Shown here: one piece after another, positions 49,516-57,959 of the stretch
Numbering within the stretch: the stretch's first letter is position 1
How the letters are laid out: each line of letters opens with the position of its first letter
Assembly (NCBI GenBank): GCA_964035575.1
Contig: OZ037885.1
Location: 434,001-498,000, forward strand
Direction of reading: 5' to 3'
DNA from: Rhynchopus sp. YZ270_cl-10
Lineage: Eukaryota > Euglenozoa > Diplonemea > Diplonemida > Diplonemidae
Length of the DNA stretch: 64,000 nucleotides
Made by a program: the position numbers and the translations under genes
The notes under the pieces: model-generated
Database searches by the model: none
Seen by the model: the letters and a program-made list of their open reading frames with translations, nothing else
Told to the model about the DNA's origin: nothing

Positions 49516-50820
49516 CTATACCGTAAGCAATGCAGTGGTTCTTTGGATGAAACTTAGATTCACATCCACCTCCGGCAAACCCGCAAGATAGCGCACAGTC
49601 TCGATGTCTCCATTACGCCTCGCAAGGATAAGACACGTTCGTACATCGTTGTCTGTGACATTCACTCCTGCACCTGCTTCAACCAACATCTTCACAACTT
49701 CGAGTGCTCCTGAATCACTGGCACAGTGCAGAGGCGAATGTCCGTCTTCGTTCAGTGTGTCGATGTCTGCACCTGCTTCAATCAACACCTGCAGCACTTC
49801 TGTATAACCTTCGTTCGTCGCACAGTGCAACGCAGTCTCATTCTCGCTGTCGCAGTGATTCACATCCACCTCCGGCAAGCCCACAAGATAGCGCGCAGTC
49901 TCGGTGTGTCCACAATACGCAGCAAGAATAAGACACGTGTTTCTACCGTCATCTGTGACATTCACTCCTGCACCTGCTCTGAGCAACATCTTCACAATTT
50001 CGAGTACTCCTGAAGTACTGGCACGGTGCAGAGGCGAATCTCCGTCTTCGTTCTTTGTGTCGATGTCTGCACCTGCATGAATCAACACCTGCACCACGTC
50101 TGGATGGCCTTCTGTAACCGCACAGTGCAACGCAGTCTCGTTGTTGCTGTCTCGGTGATTCACATCCACCTCCGGCAAGCCCACAAGATAGCGCACAGTC
50201 TCGGTGTGTCCATAATGCGCCGCAAGGATAAGACACGTGTTTCCATCGTCGTCTGTGACATTCACTCCAGCACCTGCTTCAACTAACATCTTCACAACTT
50301 CGAGTGCTCCTGAACAGGAAGCCAAGTGCAGAGGACGCCCTCCCTTGCTCGTCTTTGTGTCGATGTCTGCACCTGCATCAATAAAGACGCGACACACTGC
50401 AGGGTCCACCCACATGGCCGGAAAGGCACTTGCTGTCGAACCTCTTACTCCCAAATGTCTGAGGCCGGGTGCACATAACTCGACACACGCCCCGTTGTTG
50501 CAGACGGATTTCCAATGCTGCAAGAGGACCTCCGTGCACGCAACGTGGTCTGCGTGTACACACTCACTCAGCCAGACTCCAAAGCCCATCTGCGTTGTCT
50601 CAACATAGGGAAGAAGCAGTGCAAGGCATTCATCGTGGTTCCCTCTGCATGCCTCGTGCACAGCCTTGGAGGTGACTGTTTTGCTGTCTGGAAGGAGCTT
50701 CTCAAGGACTGCCCGCACAGCAGCAGTGTCGCCGTTCCTGGCAGCCTCCTCCAAGACCTCGTCTGCAGAAAGCTTTCTTCTCTTTCGAGCCTCCGTGCTG
50801 TCTGCGCTTCGCTTTGGCAT
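49516..50820 (-). CDS. ANK-8: ankyrin-repeat protein with replaced C-terminus
   Basis: 434 residues from ATG 50820, long N-terminal class with the extra Glu in the cap. Three higher-order repeats; one module has SGVLEIVKMLLRAGAG. The last module breaks off at AGLPEVDVN and is followed by LSFIQRTTALLTV, coded by non-family DNA, and the usual 3' tail motif is missing. The end was therefore lost by rearrangement, but the frame is open and most of the array is intact. Upstream it has the second leader type; upstream homology to ANK-6/7 ends near 50970. Confidence 0.8.
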   Translation of the reverse strand: MPKRSADSTEARKRRKLSADEVLEEAARNGDTAAVRAVLEKLLPDSKTVTSKAVHEACRGNHDECLALLLPYVETTQMGFGVWLSECVHADHVACTEVLLQHWKSVCNNGACVELCAPGLRHLGVRGSTASAFPAMWVDPAVCRVFIDAGADIDTKTSKGGRPLHLASCSGALEVVKMLVEAGAGVNVTDDDGNTCLILAAHYGHTETVRYLVGLPEVDVNHRDSNNETALHCAVTEGHPDVVQVLIHAGADIDTKNEDGDSPLHRASTSGVLEIVKMLLRAGAGVNVTDDGRNTCLILAAYCGHTETARYLVGLPEVDVNHCDSENETALHCATNEGYTEVLQVLIEAGADIDTLNEDGHSPLHCASDSGALEVVKMLVEAGAGVNVTDNDVRTCLILARRNGDIETVRYLAGLPEVDVNLSFIQRTTALLTV

Positions 50821-51617
50821 TGTGTGGTTTGTGTTGCTGTGGTGTCTTTTGTGTGTGTTTCTTTTTGTACAAAGCTTCACACACACAGTCAGGGGAACGG
50901 ACACACCGATACGTCGCACACAACCAAAGCCCACCTCCACGAGTCCCCTGGACAACGCTCACAGCAGGCTCATGGACTGCTTGCTCGTTCACCCCAATTG
51001 TTTTCCCCACCCCCTCCCCTACGAGTTCCATTGGGGGTCGCTACTGGCGTTAATCTACCTATCAAAAAAGACAACAAGAGATAAACAAACGTAACAAGGA
51101 CGGAACTTCGTATTGTAAAAAGAAAGCCTCACCCCGCCCCTTCCTCCTCTCCAGAACCAGCTGGGCACCAAAACTGGAAATACAGCAAAACCACACAGAC
51201 TGGACAGTCTATTTTCTCCCTTGCCTCTCCCGTGTTAATGTGCACCCCCATGTATTCTCCCCAGTTGTCACAGCACTAAATATCATTGTATGCCTCGCTT
51301 CGCTCGGAAAACAACAATACATAATAGGGCGACATGCTGATGACAACGATCTCTCTCGTTTAGTTCACTTTTGTGCCTCGGTCTAACTAACCATAGACAC
51401 ATATACAGCTTGTAAGACTTTTGGCCCTCGCTTCGCTCGGACCAAGTACCTTTCATGTGCATAAACGTACCCCCTTGCCCTGTTGTTGGAAGATAAGAAT
51501 ATCCGAAGTATTTTGAGCTTTCAAGCCACCTTTGAACTGAACCAACCCCTCCACTCTGTCTCATGACGACACGTAGCTGGGGGCAGAAGGCGCGAGGTAG
51601 CTTTGCTACTCCAAGAA
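50821..51617. other. ANK-8 leader and ANK-9 3' flank
   Basis: The leader is on the left. CTCGCTTCGCTCGG occurs twice (51295, 51424). The right part is the shared ANK 3' flank, from GAATATCCGAAGTATTTTGA to CCAAGAACTATGCTTC. No other gene. Confidence 0.55.
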
Positions 51618-53120
51618 CTATGCTTCATTTCTACACGGGTTTCGAACGCTGCAACCTGCATCAATCAACACCCGTTCCACGTCTGGATAGCCTATGTACG
51701 CCGCATAGTCCCACGTAGTGCAGCCGTCCCTGTCGCGGTGATGCACATCCACCTCCGGCAAGGACACAAGATAGCGCACAGTCTCGGTGTGTCCCTCACG
51801 GGCCGCAAAGAAAAGACACGTGTGTCCTTTGTCGTCTGTGACACGCACTGCTGCACCTGCTTCGACCAACATCTTCACAACTTCGAGTGCTCCTGAACAG
51901 GAAGCCGACTGCAGAGGCGAATCTCCGTATTCGTTCCTTGTGTCGATGTCTGCACCGGCATCAATCAGTATCTGCACCACTTCTGTGTGGCCGTTGTTCA
52001 CCGCACAATGCAACGCAGGCTCGTTGTACAGGTCTCGGTGATTCACATCCACCTCCGGCAAACCCACAAGATAGCGCACAATCTCGGTGTGTCCATAATA
52101 CGCTGCTTGAAAAAGACACGTTCTTCCATCGTTGTCTGTGACATTCACTCCTGCACCTGCTCTGACCAACACCTTCACAACTTCGAGTGCTCCTGACTCG
52201 CTGGCACAGTGCAGAGGCGAATTTCCTTCGTCGGCCTTTGTGTCGATGTCTGCACCTGCATCAATTAACACCTGCACCGCTTCTGGATGGCCTTCGTCCG
52301 CCGCACAGTGCAACGCAGTGTAGTTGTTGCAGCCGCAGTGATTCACATCCACCTCCGGCAAGCCCACAAGATAGCGCACAGTCTCGGTGTGTCCTTCGTC
52401 CGCCGCCCAGTGCAACGCAGTCTGGTTGTTGCCGCCGCAGTGATGCACATCCACCTCCGGCAAGCCAACAAAATAGCGCACAGTCTCGGTGTGTCCATTA
52501 CCCGCCGCATGGGTAAGACACGTGTGCCCATCGTCGTCTGTGACATTCACTCCTGCACCTGCTTCGACCAACATCTTCACAACTTCGAGTGCTCCTGAAC
52601 AGGAAGCTAAGTGCAGAGGCGAACGCCCTCCCTTCCTCGTCTTTGTGTCGATGTCTGCACCTGCATCAATAAAGACGCGACACACTGCAGGGTCCACCCA
52701 CATGGCCGGACAGGCTGTACTTGCCGGACAGTCTCTTACTCTCAAACGTCTGACGGGTGCACATAACTCGACACACGCCCCGTTGTTGCAGACGGACTTC
52801 CAATGCTGCAAGAGGACCTCCGTGCACGCAACGTGGTCTGCGTGTACACACTCACTCAGCCAGACTCCAAAGCTCATCTGCGTTGTCTTAACATAGGGAA
52901 GAAGCAGTGCAAGGCATTCATCGTGGTTCCCTCTGCATGCCTCGTGCACAGCATCAGAGGTGACTCTTTTGCTGCGTGGGAAGCTCTCTGGAGACAGCTT
53001 CCCACTCTCAAGGACTGCCCGCACGGCAGCAGTGTCGCCGTTCCTGGCAGCCTCCAAGAACTCATCTGCAAGCTTTCTTCTCTTTCGAGCCTCCGTGCTG
53101 TCTGCGCTTCGCTTTGGCAT
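51618..53120 (-). CDS. ANK-9: ankyrin-repeat protein with a doubled module
   Basis: 500 residues from ATG 53120. The cap is altered (RKRRKLADEFLEAARNG, missing Ser) and a longer linker follows (LESGKLSPESFPRSKRVTSD), shared only with ANK-11. Long class. One GHTETVRYFVGLPEVDVHHC/TALHWAADE pair is directly repeated with altered tips, giving two adjacent YLVGLPEVDV modules instead of the usual three-module rhythm. Ends VERVLIDAGCSVRNPCRNEA. Upstream it lacks the normal promoter: its leader joins, after AGCTTCACAGGGAATCAGGG, DNA that is the 3' flank of ANK-10 only 266 bp away. Confidence 0.8.
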   Translation of the reverse strand: MPKRSADSTEARKRRKLADEFLEAARNGDTAAVRAVLESGKLSPESFPRSKRVTSDAVHEACRGNHDECLALLLPYVKTTQMSFGVWLSECVHADHVACTEVLLQHWKSVCNNGACVELCAPVRRLRVRDCPASTACPAMWVDPAVCRVFIDAGADIDTKTRKGGRSPLHLASCSGALEVVKMLVEAGAGVNVTDDDGHTCLTHAAGNGHTETVRYFVGLPEVDVHHCGGNNQTALHWAADEGHTETVRYLVGLPEVDVNHCGCNNYTALHCAADEGHPEAVQVLIDAGADIDTKADEGNSPLHCASESGALEVVKVLVRAGAGVNVTDNDGRTCLFQAAYYGHTEIVRYLVGLPEVDVNHRDLYNEPALHCAVNNGHTEVVQILIDAGADIDTRNEYGDSPLQSASCSGALEVVKMLVEAGAAVRVTDDKGHTCLFFAAREGHTETVRYLVSLPEVDVHHRDRDGCTTWDYAAYIGYPDVERVLIDAGCSVRNPCRNEA

Positions 53121-53385
53121 TGTGTGGTTTGTGTTGCTGTGGTGTCTTTTGTGTGGGTTTCTTTTTGCGCAAAGCTTCACAGGGAATCAGGGCAACTGCA
53201 TTTGCGGGAAATGCCTCAGAACGCCTTTGAAAAATAAAATGAACGTTGCATGGAAAGGTTTTTGCGGGCAACGAATTTTCGCAAGCTTAGAATATCCGAA
53301 GTCTTTCGAGCTTTCAAGACACCTTTGAACTGAACCACCCCTCCACTCTGAGGTAGCTTTGCTACTCCAAGAACTATGCTTCAGC
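53121..53385 (-). promoter_or_regulatory. Fused ANK-9 leader and ANK-10 3' flank
   Basis: GGCAACTGCATTTGCGGGAA through GAAAGGTTTTTGCGGG matches 19820-19925 below ANK-6. The leader breaks off after about 60 bp. Promoter sequence seen above other members has been deleted here, so ANK-9 may be silent or depend on read-through. Confidence 0.5.
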
Positions 53386-54676
53386 TCAAGGAGAACGTCC
53401 GTCGTTGTTGTCTGTGTCCACGTCTGCACCTGCATCAATCAACACCTGCACCACGTCTCTGTGGCCTTTGTTCGCCGCACAGTGCAACGCAGTCTCGTTG
53501 TTGCTGTCACGGTGATTCACATCCACCTCCGGCAAGCCCACAAGATAGCGCACAGTCTCGGTGTGTCCATTACTCGCCGCAAGGATAAGACACGTAAGTC
53601 CATCGTCGTCGGTAAGACACACTCCTGCACCTGCTTCAACCAACATCTTCACAACTTCTAGTGCTCCTGAACGGGAAGCAAAGTGCAGAGGTGAATGTCC
53701 GTCATCGTCCTTCGTGTCCATATCTGCACCTGCATCAATCAGCACCCGCACCGCTTCTGCATGGCTTTCCTGCTGCGCCGCATAGTGCAACGCAGTGTCG
53801 TTGTTGTTGTCTCGGCTATTCACATCCACCTCCGGCAAGCCCGCAAGATAGCGCACAGTCTCGGTGTGTCCAAAAAACGCCGCAATGCTGAGTCCATAGT
53901 TTTCTGTGACACTCGCACCTGCTCTGACCAACATCTTCACAACTTCGAGTGCTCCTGAAGCTCTTGTCTCGACGACATAGTCCAGAGGCGAATCTCCGTC
54001 TTCGTTCTCTGCGTCGATGTCTGCACCTGCATCAATCAACACCTGCACCACGTCTCACCTGCACCACGTCTGGATGGAGTTCCCTCGCCGCACAGTGCAA
54101 CGCAGTCTCGTTGTTGCTGTCTCGGCTATCCACATCCACCTCCGGCAAGCCCACAAGATAGCGCACAGTCTCGGTGTGTCCATTACTCGCCGCAAGGATA
54201 TGACACGCGTGCCCATCGTCGTCTGTAAGACGCACTCCTGCAACTCCTCTGACCAACACCTTAACAACCTCGAGTGCTCCTGAATCGATGGCACAGTGCA
54301 GAGGCGAATGTCCGTGGATGTTGTTTGTGTCGATGTCTGCACCTGCATCAATCAACACCTGCACCACATCTGCATGGCCTTTGTTCGCCGCACAGTGCAA
54401 CGCAGTCTCGTAGTCGTTGCTGCTGTCTCGGCGATTCACATCCACCTCCGGAAAGCCCGCAAGATAGCGCGCAGTCTCGCTGTGTCCATTACGCGCCGCA
54501 AGGATAAGACATGCGTTTCCTTTGACGAGGGCTGTGTCGCTGTCTGGAGGGAGCTTCTCAAGGACCGCCCGCACGGCAGCAGTGTCGCCGTTCCTGGCAG
54601 CCTCCTCCAAGACTTCGTCTGCAGAAAGCTTTCTTCTCTTTCGAGCCTCCGTGCTGTCTGCGCTTCGCTTTGGCAT
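53386..54676 (-). pseudogene. ANK-10: ankyrin-repeat gene with a frame-shifting 16-bp duplication
   Basis: ATG 54676, short N-terminal class with the extra Glu (VLEEAARNG). The first 214 codons (to 54032) are open. At 54043-54074 CACCTGCACCACGTCT stands twice in tandem and shifts the frame. The family sequence then continues open for 200 codons to 53386, including the module with VVETRASG and TENYGLSIAAFFG shared only with ANK-6, and ends DNNDGRSP. Apart from the duplication nothing is damaged, so the break is very young; a 214-residue product is possible. Confidence 0.8.
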
Positions 54677-54978
54677 TGTGTGGTTTGTGTTGCTGTGGTG
54701 TCTTTTGTGTGTGTTTCTTTTTGTGCAAAGCTTCACACACACAGTCAGGGGAACGGACACACCGACACGTCGCACACAACCAAAGCCCACCTCCACGAGT
54801 CCCCTGGACAACGCTCACAGCGGCTCATGGACTGCTTCCACACGAAGTAGAATTGTCGTCTTGACTCCGAAGAGAAACGGAGTGGGTCGGGAGGGGTGGA
54901 AGTGCTTTGTGGATTACTGTAAACGTAACAAGGTGGGTGCTGAATACATCCTCACACAACTGATTTTGCATCCCACAA
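54677..54978 (-). promoter_or_regulatory. ANK-10 leader and upstream block
   Basis: Second leader type with the uORF (54745-54828) and the CGTCTTGACTCCGAAGAG block of ANK-6 and ANK-7. Homology ends at CATCCCACAAG (about 54979). Confidence 0.6.
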
Positions 54979-56050
54979 GCATATGAACTATATGAAAAGG
55001 ACGTTCGAAAACACGAAGAAGAAGAGAGAGAAAAATAGGGGGAAAATTCCAGTTTTGTGATATGCACGGATCGTGTTGTGATTGATTCTTGCCCCCCTTC
55101 CCGTCCCTCTTTTTACATAAAAACAAAGAAAAAGTTGATAAAATGCCAGCAATGAATATGTCCCTCCCAACCCTGCACACAAATACGCGATCCACCCAAG
55201 CGAATAAAAAGCAAAGTATTTTTTGTCAGGTCTAGTGTGTCTAGTCTAGTGCCCTGAGCTCCCATACCCGCAACGACTCCAAAAGAAGGCGTGTTGCTGG
55301 TGTTGGTGGGAAAGTCAGTCACTGCTCTTGCCATTTTAACCCAGGGGGCATATAGCATTGCAAAGCAATTCTACCTTTGGAAACCTTCAGGAAAGTCTGT
55401 CGTCTGCTTGCAGAGGACGAGGCACAAGAAAATATTGCGTTCCCCCAGAAAACCAGTGCGCAATGCACACTCCTTGTGGGTGGTCTTGTTGCCTTTTTAG
55501 CACAATAATTTTGGCCAGGGCATGCTCTTGAAGCACGGCAATTTAGTGTGTATGGGGCAAGGTGTTGTTTTGTTCTGAATTCTCCCTAGAGATGAAAGAA
55601 CACGACAACACTTCTGTACCATGATGCGTGAATCAAAATCGTGGCCCCAAACACCCTCAACAACGCCCCCAAAAGGCGCCCCTTGTTGCTGGGAGTCGGT
55701 TCTCATGTTTGATACCTGCACAGCAGGCATTCCTCTGAGTTCAACGCTGTTGTGCCGAAAGTGCACGAACAGGTCTGGTGGGAATTTTTGCGGTGCCGCA
55801 TTCCCTCATCTGTGGGTCACACTTAAGGTCACTCACACTTGAGGTCATGTGACACCAAGTGGGTCTGGGTACCTGGGTCTTGGTTAATACCCACTTGCGC
55901 GATAATTACCCCTAAAAAAAGACACCCCTACCCCATCCCACTCCATTTCTTCCCAGCCCTACCGAGCGAAGCGTTATTCGCCTTTTATTCGCTTTTGCGA
56001 ATAAGGCGAATAAAAAAGCGAATGAGGCGATTTTTTTATTCGCTTACCAT
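54979..56050. other. Repeat-bearing spacer
   Basis: Holds the 19190-type repeat (55132-55198) and an epsilon copy (55360-55585). GCGAATAAAAGGCGAATAA words form short inverted repeats at 55977-56043. No gene seen. Confidence 0.5.
55360..55585. repeat. Epsilon dispersed repeat, long copy
   Basis: AGGAAAGTCTGTCGTCTGCT, AAAATATTGCGTTCCCCCAG, GCATGCTCTTGAAGCACGGC, GTGTTGTTTTGTTCTGAATT. Collinear with 61450-61670; the right half is also at 26886. Confidence 0.65.
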
Positions 56051-56333
56051 ATGTAAGCATAGGGGGTCAACTCCTTCTTTGTAAAGCTGACTCCCTTCAA
56101 CGCAGAAAGCGGTAAATGCCCCTTCTTGAGTAATGTCGCAAAGCAAATGGACAGATTAATGCATTCATGAATTCGCAAAGGAGAGTCCTTCACAACAGTC
56201 CAACGGTCCCATAGTTCATACATTGCGCGGAATTTCCAACGACGGTTGGATGAGCAAAGCACTGAAATAATGTTTGTGTAAAACGAATTGCACGCCTTCT
56301 CTTTAACAAAACAATACAAAAGAACCAGCATAA
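56051..56333 (-). pseudogene. NOM1: NOM1/SGD1-like MA3-domain fragment or exon
   Basis: Minus-strand reading MLVLLYCFVKEKACNSFYTN, IISVLCSSNRRWKFRAMYEL, WDRWTVVKDSPLRIHECINL and onward to KGVSFTKKELTPYAYIW resembles the MA3 region of NOM1/Sgd1p (compare the CCLQEKTYNPFY...FQFSIWDRF pattern), a nucleolar MIF4G/MA3 protein of small-subunit biogenesis. CATATG|GTAAGC at 56051 could be a donor site. A 489-bp MITE (56334-56822) cuts its 5' side, and a stop lies just beyond the MITE in the continuing frame. So it is either an exon damaged by the insertion or a gene fragment. I found no other exons nearby. Confidence 0.5.
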
Positions 56334-56822
56334 TTGGTGCTTCCCGGGGGGTATGCATTTCACAAATTTTCAATTCAATTCACAACTTTTCACAACTATT
56401 CACAACTTTTCACTACCCTTTTTTCTCTCGTTGGTGAAGCTTTTAAACGCCGGCATTTGCATTTCCGGAATCCGTCCGGCCAGTGGTGGGGTCAATTTGC
56501 CGAAATGGACAAGTTCTCGTCATTTCCGCACATCACACAGTACACAGGTACACTGGTACACCACATCACGTTCTATCTTGTGAATCCCAGCGTGCCCCTC
56601 AATGGGTGGGTCACCACCCGCCCAAAAAAAAAGCACTCACAAAAAAAAAATCAATTCACAACTTTTCACAACTATTCACAACTTTTCACATTTTTTCACA
56701 ATTTTTCACCACTTTTCGCCAGCCTTCACAATTTTGTAGCAGTTTTCGTGTGGTGAAAATTTGTGAAAACTTGTCACATTTTGTGAAAATTTGTGAAATG
56801 CACACCCCCCGGGAAGCACCAA
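56334..56822. mobile_element. MITE, 489 bp, with 4-bp target duplication
   Basis: TTGGTGCTTCCCGGGGGG at the left and its complement at the right, extended by TGCATTTCACAAATTTTC. ATAA flanks it on both sides (56330-56333 and 56823-56826). The interior has many TTCACAACTTTTCAC words and an eta repeat. It interrupts the NOM1-like sequence. Confidence 0.75.
56458..56522. repeat. Eta dispersed repeat copy 4
   Basis: TTTCCGGAATCCGTCCGGCC, AGTGGTGGGGTCAATTTGCC, GAAATGGACAAGTTCTCG. Lies inside the 489-bp MITE, so the MITE may be the vehicle for some eta copies. Confidence 0.6.
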
Positions 56823-57339
56823 ATAATACTTTTCCAGAGTTTGAATCACAGAAATACACTGTTTTTTTCTAAATTTATGTCACGAAATATGGGTACCTGA
56901 TTCGGACATCTGCACACAGTACACTGTAGTACCTATTACTTTCTGGCGCCCAGGTATTCTGAGAACCAGACACCCGGTGCCCAGGAACCTAGGTACCCAG
57001 GCAACATGATAACGAGAAAACACAAAATGCTACTGACTTTTTCCGTGCATCAGTTACTCTAGTTGTCGGTCCGGTTAGATTGTTAGAGTTAACAATAATC
57101 TAATTATTAGAGAAAAGTTAGAGTTTTCAAATTTTAACCTTTAACAATCGACTCTAACAATTTAACAATGCTCTAACAATTGGATTGTTAGAGAAAAGTT
57201 AGAGAAAAGTTAGAGTTTTGTTACACACCCGGTGGCTATTGCCTCCCGTAGAAAGGGACTCTCGAATTTTTTTTTTTTGCCCTACACGGCGGGGCTGTGT
57301 CACACCTGTGACACAGCTGAGGGTGTGTAACTTTCAATG

Positions 57340-57480
57340 ATATGCGACATTTTGTGACAGTGTCACCGTGACACTGTCACAAGCTGTGTGACACTGTCAC
57401 AAATCGTGTGACACTGTCACGGTGACACTGTCACAAGTCGTGTGACACTGTCTCCGTGACAGTGTCACAGTGGTGTGACA
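57340..57480. repeat. GTGACACTGTCAC satellite, left block
   Basis: Alternating GTGTGACACTGTCAC and GGTGACACTGTCACAA units, palindromic and strongly self-pairing. A second block is at 60490-60625. Confidence 0.75.
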
Positions 57481-57499
57481 CAGTCACAGTGGCTATTGC

Positions 57500-57785
57500 C
57501 TCCCAGGGAAAGGGACTCTCAAAAATTTTTTTTTGCCCAAAACAGGGCTAATTTCGACGATTTGAGGCCATTAAAAGCAAAAACTGGCACTTTTGAGCAT
57601 CTGTGGGGGTCTAAAACGCGGTTTGCGCACCCGATTTTTCGTGGTTTTTGCCGTAGACAATTTTTTTCTTTAAAAAGTCAATCTGAGGTTTTCTTTGGAT
57701 TTTTTGGGCCATTTTATGACCTACCACGCCCGATCTCGGGCGGGGAAAAAAAATTTTTTTTTTAGTCAAAAATCGCCCTTATCTA
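57500..57785. repeat. Repeat unit duplicated at 60640-60830
   Basis: GACGATTTGAGGCCATTAAA, TTTTGAGCATCTGTGGGGGT, CTAAAACGCGGTTT, CGATTTTTCGTGGTTTT occur in both places in the same order and orientation. A weaker third copy (GACCATCTGTGGGCACCTAA) is at 61000-61050. Confidence 0.7.
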
Positions 57786-57959
57786 ACCACTGTTTAGGTA
57801 GGTTCTGGGGGCTGGTGCTGATATACATGCATGTCCATTCCACAGGTTGCGGGGGTCCCAGATGTTGCCCGGGTAAAGGGTCATATGATGTATATAATTG
57901 CACAGTTTATACAGTGCAAACTGTTGTTTCATTAGATGCGATGCAATGACAGAGTATTG

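Noticed and set aside
84-54850. Many 60-190 codon plus-strand ORFs across the ANK arrays, repeated every 300 bp (FVRRTVQRSLVV.. and HLHQSTPAPRL.. types)
   Set aside because: They are antisense shadows of the ankyrin repeat with its biased codons; they recur with each repeat period and have no independent support.
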